Assembly (NCBI RefSeq): GCF_901933205.1
Contig: NC_044574.1
Location: 17,469,733 to 17,533,732, forward strand
Length of the DNA stretch: 64,000 nt
Direction of reading: 5' to 3'
DNA from: Camarhynchus parvulus
Lineage: Eukaryota > Chordata > Aves > Passeriformes > Thraupidae
In this document: piece by piece, positions 13,212 through 24,559 of the stretch
How the letters are laid out: each line of letters opens with the position of its first letter
How positions within the stretch are numbered: the first letter of the stretch is position 1
Translations under genes and position numbers: made by a program
The notes under the pieces: generated by a model
Database searches by the model: none
What the model was told of the DNA's origin: nothing
The model's input: the letters and a program-made list of their open reading frames with translations, nothing else

Positions 13212-13800
13212 TGTCATAGTTTAACCCCAGCCAGCAATTAAGCCTCACACAGCCATTCACTCACTGATCCTCTCAGAGAGACCGTGGAGAGAATCAGAAA
13301 TCTAAGAGTGAGAAAACTTGTGGGTGGGGATAAACATAGTTAAATCTTTAAGGTAGGTAAACCTAAAAGTAGTTAAACCTTTGCATGCAGGCAAAGAAAA
13401 CAAGGAAATTATTCACCATTCTGCAGGGGAAGGCTGATGGTCAGCCATCTCCAGGAAAGCAGGGCTTCATCACACCTAACAGTGTTTTGGGAAGACAAAC
13501 ACCATCACTCTAAACATCTCCCCATTCTCCTTCTTCCCCCAGCTGTATATGCTGAGCATCGTGCCCTGTGCTATGGAACATCCCTTGGGACAGTCAGTAG
13601 GGGTCAGCTGTCCTGGCTGTGTCACCCCACAACTCCTTGTGCACTCACAGCTTCCTTGTGGGTGGGGTGCTGTGACAGGTAGAATAAGCCTTGGCTTTGT
13701 GTCAGCACTGCTCAGCAACAGCTAAAACATCCCTGAGTTAGCTACACTGTTTTCAGCACAAAGCCAAAACACAGCCCCCACCCCAGCCAAAACCAGCAGT
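13212..13800 (-). mobile_element. ERVL-type solo LTR, minus strand
   Basis: This is a long terminal repeat of an abundant avian endogenous retrovirus family (ERVL-type), in reverse orientation. Read on the plus strand it begins 'tgtcatagtttaacccc' and ends near 'ccaaaaccagca', so the terminal blocks form the short inverted repeats expected of an LTR. Family landmarks in order are 'gtgagaaaacttgtggg', 'ccatctccaggaaagcaggg', 'gggaagacaaac', a TATA-like segment near 13,545-13,556 (on the minus strand 'gcatatacag'), and 'ctaaaacatccctg' near 13,720. A short block just inside the U3 terminus, between 'cagccccca' and 'ccccagcc', seems deleted. No internal gag, pol or env sequence lies beside it, so it is a solo LTR. 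I could not find a convincing 5-bp target-site duplication. Confidence 0.88.
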
Positions 13801-16800
13801 TATGTCATTTATTCCATTATCAAAGTGATTTTCCAACAGTGCAATGAGAGCTAATACCTGTTCAATATTTCAGTAACCTTCACCCAATGTAGGAATTACA
13901 AGGACAGATGGGAGAGCTCAGAGAAGCAGCTGTGACATAGCTGTGACACCAGTGTGTGCTCCAACAAACAAAGTGGGTCCTTGCATACTTTCAGCCACCC
14001 ATGGCTTCACTGACTCATGAAATAAATCCTGTGACATGTTCTGAGGCTTCACAATAGTAGAGGGCTTTTGTATCCATTGCTATTTGTGACCAAGTTGTAA
14101 GGACTGTTGCCATGTTTACATGGCTCAAAGACATCCTGGTCACCATCCTGCTCCCTTCTGCCCCTAAGAGACCCAGGATGAGCCTTACAAGAACACTGCA
14201 GTGGTTCCTGCTTTTCTCACTGCTTCTCTTCTGCTTTTGTGCAATGACATATGCTTTGTCTGAAAAGGGTTTGGGGTCTCCTGTAAGGCACTGATTCCAA
14301 CCCCCCCAGCTGGTGTAAAGCTGCCAGACTGCCTGCTGGCAGGTGTGCAGAGCAGGTGGTGGGGCTGTAACCATCTCCTTCGACAAGTTTTTAGATACCA
14401 CAAGCACAAGCACTATTCTCGCATAGTTTAGGTAAGAGCACAGTTTGCAGCTCTAGCAGCCCAGTTCCCCCTTCAACCTTACAATGATGTCTGCATGTTG
14501 AGCATCTTGCCATGGTCTGGCCCAAACAACTTTATCTGGAACAATGCAGGGAGCAGAATGCCCTTTAATTACATTTATTGAATGCTCAAACACTGCCCTT
14601 GACATATTACTTATTTAGGAATATTAAAGCACAATTTCAAATTACAAACAGTACTACTACAGAAGGAACATTAAAAAAATTGATTCAAATGTCAGAAAAT
14701 CCTTTTCCCTTAGTAATTTAACTGAAAAAAATACTTTATTCCTGAATTTGAATGCAACTTTTATGGGCTCATTTATCATTTTACTCTAAACTTTAGAGCT
14801 ATAGATAACTTTGCTTTTTTGATATTATTCTAAAACAACAAAAAAGAAGTAAAAAAAATCAACAATGAACAATTTTTTCGGTCAATATGACCAGAAAAAA
14901 CTCTTTACCATGACATGCATTTGTATGATAGGTGCATTGTACTTCTCGTATTCAACATCTCATTTAAAGTATATGGATTTTATAAGGATATGCAAAACAT
15001 ATCCAGGAAAGGTAGTTCCCTACTTCTCAACATTAAGCTTTTCTTTTAATTTTTTCTTCTCCCCCTGTGAGTTCAAATTTTAGAATTACCATGCTTTTTT
15101 ACTGTGTAGAAGAAAAATCCAAATTCTAGTCTATTCTATTCTATCTTTTTGGGTCAGTTTCTCTTTCTCTGAAATAATTTTTGACTTTTCCTGCTTACTG
15201 GTTTTTAACGGAAATACAAGTTTCCAAAAAACTACAATGAAAATCAAGGTCCACTTTATTGTGCAGCTGTTCTAAAGGTATAGCATCAGACAAGGCATGA
15301 TACAAGAGCAGCATCAGAAGGGAAAGGAGAGATGAATTGTGTCCAAACATTAAAGTGCCAATTAAAGTTGCAAGAAGTTTACAAATTAAAGTAATAGTTC
15401 AAAATTTTAAAAAGAAAGTATTTAAAGTGCTAATTTACCATAGTTTTCTCTCAGTCTAATCAGTGATAGTAAATTGAAACTACTGTGTGAGTTTAAGAAT
15501 AAAGTCAGTGGTTTAAGAGAGGTACAGCTGTAAGCTTTAATAAGATACTGAAACAAGAGTGCTGGCACAGAAGGAATTTAGAAGCAGAGGGAGCACTTCA
15601 TTGAGCCAGCTGGAGTCTGATGGGTTGCTCTTCTATGGTGCAGCATTTTACAGGATTAAGATCACTAAAGGCTCTTTCCTAATAGTAAACTAATGCCTTA
15701 GAGTACCTTACCTTGTTTTGAAATATTCTACACTGTCAACTTCAGCAATCATAAAATCCCATTCATTTATATTCTGGGCATGGGACTAAAAATGGACAAA
15801 GAAGAAATGATGTCATTTTCACAGAGAAAAACTTGGTCTAATGATTTAAGCACTGCCTCTGTCCGGAGGTAAATTTGTGTTTAAATAGTACTTAATCACA
15901 AATACTTTCATGACTCAGGCACATTGTTTAGGCTGAACTCAAAATACGAAAGTCACAGTTTAGACAGGAGATGCTCGTGCTTGTAAAAGGCAGTTTGATT
16001 GCCCAAGGCAGGAAGCACTTTAAACCTGCTGGATTCCCCATGTGGGAGTGCAGGAAACCCAGCAAACTCAGCTGTGACTTGGAAGGGTGTGGAAAAAGCC
16101 TCATCCACTTACAGCTGGAGACACAGAATCCAGCACAGTACTCCACTTTCACCTGACTTTCCGAGCACAGGATAGAGGGAGAAGAAAAGAAGCAGGTTTG
16201 TTTTGCACAATAACTCAATAGATTAGGCAGCAATCCAGGAAAAGATGGATTATTTCCATTTGGCAGTTTGTAGCTCCTTTATGATGGGACCTTAATTGCC
16301 AGGCTAAGAATGGCACTTTGGCAGAGAATTTCTCATCTGCCTGTTGAATCAGACCCCACTTTAGGACAGCAAAAGCCACCCTGTTAAACAGCAGAGAGCA
16401 TGGTGTCCAAAATAGTCTTCCTGCAATAGAGAACTTCAGGGGTCGGGTCTCTCTTCAGAGTATTACTTGTGCATTTTTTTCAACAACTTTTCAGTGAGGC
16501 TATAAGTCATTTTGTTTTCCATTCAGCATGACTATAAGGCAAACAGTGTTATTTGACTGTATTCCAGAAATCCTATTATTGGTAATAGGCAGTAGGAAGA
16601 TGACTCTGACAGTGGAAAAGCACATTTTCAGAAATGTTCTGTCAATTAGCTTTGCAATCATCATTTCTCAGTCACTTTATAATATCAATCGTTCCACTGA
16701 AAGTGGTTATTAGTTTATATTTCTTTCCTAATAAAAGTGGTTCTACTTCTAGGAGTTTCTTTGCTGCCCTCTTAAGCCTGTTGCTAGAACAGCAGAGCTG

Positions 16801-19800
16801 AACAAGAAAATGTTCAGTAATGTGCTTTAAACAGTTTCTGCTTTGACTCTGTTTCAAAGAACATAAATATTTTTTTATTATATAAAAAATAGAATTTATT
16901 TATGTTTTCAAATCATATTGTAAATCATTATAATATATCAGTATTATTTTGCATTGTATTTTTATATATTGGTACTATAACCTTTCTAGCATTAACTGTT
17001 ACACAGTACAGTAGTGATAAAAAATAATAGGGACAAAAACGAAAAATTTCTGTGGGCTTTTTTTTAACACTCTCTTCATATATATACCAAGGTTGTATGT
17101 CAATTTTAATTTTTGGTCTTCTTTTTAATCTCTTCCACATATTTCTTCCTTAGTGTGGCTTGGTAGAGTAAATCAAGTTCAAATAACTTTTTAAACCTTT
17201 CTCAGGAAAGACAAAAATTATGGATCTACTGATTTTACATTTTTTTAAAGCCATGAAAACCTATATACTTCCTAATAGCACAGAGGAAAGAACACTTTAA
17301 GTATTAGCAAATAAGGTGTCAAAGTTGGGTTTATCCTAAAATTGAAAAAAAATGTTAATTGTTTCATATCTATTGTCTTCTCTATTAATTAGATGTTATA
17401 ATTAATTCACTGTAGCCTCAAGCCTTAAAATAACTTTTTATTGAACAAAACCTAAACCCATTTATTTTAACATGCAAATTTCCCTGCCTGCTTTCAAATA
17501 CACACTTTGCATGCCAATCCAAAGATCAGTGGGAGAGGGAACAGAAGGAGAGAAAATTCCTATTTTCTTTTTTCTCATACCTCTTCCAGTTAAATCCTCT
17601 CCGCTCTTTTGACCTATTGTATACTCTCTGTCAAAATAGTTTTTAACTCTAAACTCTTCTAAAAGCAGTCTTCATCTAGTTACATTTGTTACTGCCGAGC
17701 ATATAGGCAGAGGGAGATACCAAGGCAGATTTGTACAAATTCAAATATCACCTCAAACATGGAGAACAAGTAACTCATTGCAACCCAATTGTCCAAAGGC
17801 CTTATCTGTGGCTCCCTGGCTGCTGAGGAGGTTACCACTGGAGAAACACAAAAAGCAGGCACTGGATATCAGAGTAACACAATCAAGATCATGGAGCTGC
17901 TAATACCTCCTTCTGAGTTTCAAACTGAGAAAGAAGCAGTTGATGCAGCAGCATGAAACCCACAGCTTCTTGAATTGCTCCAGGCTAACTCATGGGACAA
18001 ACAAGACAATGGCAGCTCTGACCCATGTTTCCACCAAAACATAGAACAAATGTATCGCAATACAAAACTATTTTAGTTTTCTCATCCCCATTTTCACAGA
18101 TTCCACATCACAGTATAAGGAATTGCCAACACACACACACAAACTTTTCATCACTTACAAGCATATTTTTGCACCTGAATTGTGTTTGTATTTAGAAAAT
18201 AAATGCTATTTGGTTCAAAAACTAAGACAGAAAAATAATACTCTATGCTTAATGAATCTAGGTAAGACAATTAGGAACAAATATTGCCCAAATCACCACA
18301 CCTGTAAGAATACTGGATACTTCTGAAAGAAGTGTTTCATGCAGTTCATAACTGTGTGTGCAAAAGACTGACAGAATGGTACATGATCACACCAGCCTAA
18401 GAAGATTACAAAATCCAGTCTCAAAAACCTAAAGACTTCTTGTTAGCTGTGCAGTTTTATTGATGGCAGCTTTTGGTCTGGTGGCACAAGATGCTGGGTA
18501 AGCATGCTATGAACCTGTAGGATAATTCTGAATTCCATTTCTATGCGTTGCTTGAATGGCTTTGAATCAAGTTAACATTGCATTAAAAGAAATCTAATTT
18601 GCATGAGAGAAGGTGTCTTTTGAAAAATTAGGTAGCAACACACTAGAAGGTTACAGAAACCAAGGGAAGAACTGTGTTTATACATCATAGTGATGGGAAA
18701 AGATGGACTTATTGACACGTGCCAGCAGGTCTGTCATCACGGGCAAACAGACTTCAGCTGGCATCAAGAAACAAATGAACTGCCCTGGGAAGAGATGCTG
18801 AAGCACATAGGTGCACCAGCTGTGGAGGAAAGCCCATTTCCTAGCAGGAATAAAAAGTAAGAACTTCACAAGTGCGTTGCCTTAAGTGTTACTATTTTCC
18901 TTCTTTACTTCAATATTGGACTATTAAGAGAATAATTTTTTGTCTCATCTTTGTTGACAGAACTCCTCAGTAGGACATGAGTGATCTCTTCCACACTGAT
19001 AGGGAAAACAAAAAAGAAAAAAAAGAAAAGAAAGTCCTTCAAGGAAAAGTTGTGTTGAATTAGTGTTTAAGATGAAAACAGCAAGAGTAGGTATGATGTA
19101 GCCATTCTGCTGGATCTTTAGAAAAATTTGTGGAGAACCTAGTTAGAACTTTCTTGAAGAAATTGAAAATGGCAATCTTTAGGGCCATGTACAGTATAGT
19201 AATTATATATTTACATGGTAGTTGGCTGTCTTTTCTCTGCTATTCTACTATCGAATCAATGACTGTTTATGGCTTTATGCTTTTGCCACTTAGAATGGAT
19301 CACTAAGAAAGAGATGGGATAAACCCTCTTGAAGGGATAGATGCGATGTATTTAATTTATCACTTACTAATCTTTATAAAATGGTGTAATTTTTGAGGCT
19401 TATACCTAAAGCTTTAGCTTTTTATGACACTGTAAGAACAAAATGATAAAGATTCAGGAAGTCATGTGTTTCACAGAGCATAGTAGCTATGCTATAACAA
19501 TGTAGTTAGTATTATATTAATTTAAATAACATTAAGTTTACATTCTTAATTAAAAGAGAGTAGGTATTAAATAAACTGGAAAGCAATAAATAGAAATTGA
19601 TCATAACTTCAATGTCATACAATAGATTAAATCCAGTGTTTTAAAATCACATTAGAGAAGATGTGAAAATTATTTTTCTTTTCCAGGCTTTAATATCATG
19701 CATTTAAACACTTTAATTAAAATGCAAATTCATCTACAGAACAGATGTAAAGAGAAAAGCTTTGGTGAATATGGAATATCTGAGAAATCATTAACCAACA

Positions 19801-22800
19801 TCACAGAACATCATAGAACATTAGATGCCTGCTACTGAATTGGAAATATGTTCACGATGATGAAAAGATTATAAATTAAATCAGATGGCTGCACCACCTA
19901 GTGTTTTAATTTCCGGAAACCTCATTCAGAAACACTTTCTCACTCTGAATAATAACTTCCATCATCATCAAAGGACTATTAAATCCTTAGCTCTTCACCA
20001 AAGTAGTTTTTCTTATGTCACGTTCTGTCATCTGGTAAGCAGTGTAATGCAATGCTATTGATGTGTCATATAAATGCTTATATAAATAAATTAACGTCAG
20101 AAAAGTAAAACAGAACCTCATGGAAATGAAGGGGATGAAGTGATGGACTTGGGGATGTATTGGCTTTAAACAGATATCACTAACTAAATAGTTTGTAGCC
20201 TTGAATAAGAGGTCTATAAACAAAACAAAACCCTGTTATTTCTGTACAGATGTGCAGACAGGTCAGCACCCATTGCTGCCCACAGCTGCCAGAGCTACTC
20301 CAGCTGTGTTCATGCTGCTCAGACCACACTGGTGATACCCAGGCAACAAGGTGCTGAGGTCCTCACAGGGACTGCTTCTTTGCCACATTGCTTTGCCTTG
20401 TTCTCTAAACAGGTATTGTAAATGATAATAGTTAAATATGAATGTTCCTGTGCTTTTATCTGTATTTATAAAGACAACATAAGTCGGTGACATGGCTGTG
20501 CCTCCACAGGTGACATCTAAGCACCACCTCCCATGTCTTTGTCACCCATCTGTACCCACCACTACATCTCTCTCATGTGCAAGGACAACTGCTTGAGACT
20601 TGCAGTCAAACAAACTGAGAACTGGTCCAGTTCCCAAAATAAACTGCTGTTCTAAGGAAGGTGAAGGGGCAGCCCGGGCTGCAAGGCAAGCTGTGTTTCC
20701 CAAGGCACCTGAACCTGTTTGCATGGCAGGGCACAAGGCCTGCTCTCCCACCAGTCTGTCAAACACCCCTGCTACTCATTTTGACTTTGAAGTTCCATAC
20801 AATAACAACTGTAGCCAGACTTTCTGAGTTATCTTCAAAGTGTAAGCAATTTGCTTTGGAAGCTTATATTATTGCACTACCAAAGCCTGTAATAACATTT
20901 CTGTATATGTGACCAAGAGCACAGGCATGAATTCTTAGTGTTTGGATCAAGCTGAGTGTTGAGCACATTTAGTTTCTACTATCAAACTCTGGAGTGCTCA
21001 CTAATTCATGGCATCATCTGACACTTAGAATCACAACATAACACATGGTCTGCTGTGGGGAAACACAGCCTTGTGTTACATCCCACAGACAAGATGAGCA
21101 ATTAAAGTGTAAATGGCAAGATTGCCTGGGTTGTTTTGGCTTGTTTGGTTTTTTTTCTCATGAATGAGCATGCCAATCTCAATCACCCTACAAGTTTTAT
21201 TTAGAAAGTTAAGATTAGCATAAGATGTGAGCAGTACTTTTCCAGACATAAAAGTGGCAGATGAAATATATCTCAACAGAGTGGTTCTAGTTTCATGGTC
21301 CACTCTGTCTTTGCTGACAAGGGCAGACTTTGTGACAATAAACAAGAGCATCATTTGTGATAATATTAGCTGTATTACTGCAGTAAGATTTTTTCAAAGG
21401 GTTTTCTTTAGTCATATTTTATGGAGCTATTACCTAATAAAATATTTGATACACTACTGACATCAGCTGGATGTAAGGAGAATTTACACTTACAATCTAT
21501 TGTAAAGTAAAAATCATTCTTTAATTCATCAGTCTAGGACATTGAACCCACTATAATCTGATATAGCTGTCACCCCCACACAAATCTGTACTATCAAAAA
21601 GCAATCAATCACAACCTCTTCACTCCAAAGCTGTTCTGGTGTTAGCATCTTTTGATTCCCTACTTTCTTGTCCTGGGTCACTTCTCAGCCTCCCACCCTC
21701 CCAGTCCACTCTCCTGGCACAAGAGTTCCTGTGGTGGATGGCTCAGGGATAGTCCAGCTGGAAAACAATTTTCCCCCTCCTAATTTTTCAGAAGCACTTG
21801 TTTCCTGACCTAGACCACCTTGTGGGCTGCATGACCACCACTTTGCACATGGTCGTGCAACGGAGTACGAGCACAGAAAAGCTGCAGGCTCGATATGGGA
21901 TAGAAATTGAAATGCTTAGTCTGAACAGCCCATAATTTTCTGACTTTCCCTCCTTCATATCTACAGCAACCTAGGATGCTGAGTACATATTCCATCCCAT
22001 CTGCTGTACAGCAACACTGGCTGCCATGACTGCCTTATGAAGTGGAACAGAGGATTCAGACAAAAAAAAAGGAAAAAGGCTGTGAAAAAGACCTATAAGA
22101 AGCTTTAGCGTTTTTCATGGATGCAATTAAATTAACCACAACTGGATTTAAAAAAATACTCAACAAAAAGAATTTTAGGAAAGATTTTTCTCTGCCATAA
22201 ACATGGGCCACAAGACTACTATTTCTAAGTCTATAATTTTCTAAAGATGACTGTAAAAAAAGTTTTATATATTAAAGAATTTTTTAAAATAGTACAATAA
22301 TTAAAAATTAAAATTATTTCCTTTATTTTCCCTGAAATTAAGCCCCATTTGTGCAGAAAAGATTTGACAATGATGATGATTATCTTAAAAAGAGAAGGGA
22401 GGTTGGAAACCATCACCTTGCTATTTTGTACCAACCACATTGAATGAAAATGTAAAAAGGAAAGAAAATCTTAGAAGTCTTAATTCATCTGAAATATTCA
22501 GTGAAATACTTAGGATTTTCTGTCAGAGACTGAGCACTGATAATTATTTTCCTGACTACTTGGGTTTTTTGTTAAGTCTTGCACATTTGTTATACAGCAA
22601 TTGTATGTATAAATAGAATCAACATCGATACCAACAATTTACTAGACATGTATAAATTCTCAGTTAAAGGTGCTCAAGTATGCTCATTTGGAATATAAAA
22701 AAAAACAGGTGGAAATGTAATCTTTGAGGAATTTAACTTCCACCAAATGTGAATGAAATTAGGGTTTTTTTAACATTGTCAAGTTAAAGATATGCCCCAC

Positions 22801-23993
22801 ACAATGCACACATGCATCCAATTAGAGATGTGTAGTGTAAAAATAATAGGTACTTAATTTCTATAGGAAACAAAGTTAACTGGATTTCACTTAAAAGCTT
22901 GACCAGACCCGGTGAGCACCATCAGAAAAGGTGTGATGAGAACATGACAACTGAAAATTTTAAAATCATCTACCTCTCTTTTATTTTTTTTAACTTAAAA
23001 AATGAAAGCCTGTTAAAAAATTTCTTTATGGGTTTTCTAAGGATTCCAGAATATCTCTTTCCATTTGCATACAGTCCCTGAAAACTTTGCTAAATTATTT
23101 TACCATGCAAATTGCTATTTCTCTTTAAACTGACAAGCAGATGATGTAAAACATATGATGTTCCATATGGCTTGAAAGTTTGTAAAAAAAATCCTGTTTC
23201 TAAAATCACCATATTTCAATGTCTTTAGAGCTGTGAAAGGCTTTTCTGTCTGCCCATTTTCTATACCATTATTACAATCCTGAAGCAGTGTTTATCACTG
23301 GAGGCTACCACCTGCTTCTCAGAACTGTATGCTATTCTTCCACATTTCCCTCCATGCATCACCTGCCAATGAATCACCAAGGAAACTCATTACCAAAAGC
23401 ACAAACTCCACAGCTGACTGCCAGCAGATAGTGTTATTTGCTGGATCACTCAAGCATGTTATTTCTTCAAATGCTGCACTTCTGTCATGTTGAATGGCTC
23501 TGCTACGCTGCTTCTCATTCTCCTTCATTATTTAATTTTAATCTCATCTGACTTACTGGTGTCAGTACAATGTCTGAGCTGCTATCAGAAAGTCTGTGTG
23601 AGGCTATTTTTACTGCTATGAAAAGAAAAAACACACTTCTCATTCTTTTCATTTGTCTTTTCTATTGAAGCATTTGCTGTTTCATTAGCTCAGCTTAGTC
23701 ATATCACGTTCTGGATGAATAGAGAAGAAAGTGAACTCTTCATTCCCACAGTTCAGTGCTTACCTGCAGTTCATGTCAGGCTGTGATTTTCCTATTTTTG
23801 CACTGTCAGTCACCATGAAGGTTCACGGACTACTTCAGATAAAATGCAAAGATCATGACTCATCTAGATCTCATTCTAAGGCTCAAGCTGCGACCTGAAT
23901 GCCTGCCAGTATCAGGTAAATATTTTCAGTGACAGCTTGAATACTTCCAGAATACAATCTTTTAATGTTTGGGTCAAATTCTGCCTTTCCTTC
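13801..23993. other. Unique non-coding DNA between two LTRs
   Basis: This is about 10 kb without a recognisable gene. A GC-richer block occupies about 13,860-14,560, and a second about 20,250-20,830. The rest is AT-rich, most strongly around 16,860-17,000 and 19,500-19,560. There is a short AC repeat near 18,129 and an A/G-rich tract near 19,004-19,034. Open frames up to 132 codons occur but show no domain and no coding bias that I can see. Confidence 0.55.
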
Positions 23994-24559
23994 TGTCATG
24001 ATTTCAGCTGGGATAAAGCTAATTTTCTTTCATCTGGTGCTTTGCTGTGTTTTGGACTGAGTATGAGAATAATGTCAGCAACACACTTGATGTTTTAGTT
24101 ATTGCTACGTTGAGCTTACTCTAAATCAAAGACTTTTCAGGGTCTATTGCTCTTCCAGCTAGCAGGTGCACATAAAGGCACATGAGGGATCATGGCCAGG
24201 AGAGCTCCCCAAACCTGCCAAAGAGATATTCCAGTCCAAAGAACACCATGCTCAGAATTGAAACTGGGGGGAGTTAGCTGGAGGGGTTCCTGATCACTGC
24301 TGAGGGCTGGGCATCAATCAGTGAGTTGTGAGCAATAGTATTGTGCATCACTTCTCTCTCTCATTTTCTTTACAATTATTATTAATATTATTGTTATTAT
24401 TACCTTAATTATTAACATTTTATTTTGTTTCTATTACCCAACTGCTCTCAATTCAACCCACAAGTTTCATTTTTCTCCCTGGTTCTCCTTTGCACAGGGG
24501 AAGGCTGAGACGGAGGCAGTGAGCAGCTGTGTGGTACTTAGTTGCCAGCTGGGGTTACA
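23994..24559 (+). mobile_element. ERVL-type solo LTR, plus strand
   Basis: This LTR belongs to the same avian ERVL-type family as the copy at 13.2 kb, in the opposite orientation. It begins 'tgtcatgatttcagctggg' and ends 'gccagctggggttaca', which are imperfect inverted termini. Landmarks are 'ttttggactgagtatgag', 'gatgttttagttattgct', 'ttgctcttccagctagcagg', 'gatattccag' and the ATT-rich tract at about 24,373-24,430. The site where the family has a TATA box before 'aaactgg' reads 'cagaattgaaactgg' near 24,255, so the core promoter looks lost. The five bases before it (ccttc) and after it (cctac) match at four of five positions, a plausible decayed target-site duplication. No internal retroviral sequence adjoins, so it is a solo LTR left by recombination between the two LTRs. 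Confidence 0.9.

Noticed and set aside
18128..18141. Short AC dinucleotide repeat
   Set aside because: Only about six units, too short to list as a notable microsatellite.
23319..23528. Minus-strand 69-codon frame with protein-like composition
   Set aside because: No known motif, no convincing splice sites with correct phase, and nothing similar in neighbouring frames. Left as non-coding, with low certainty.
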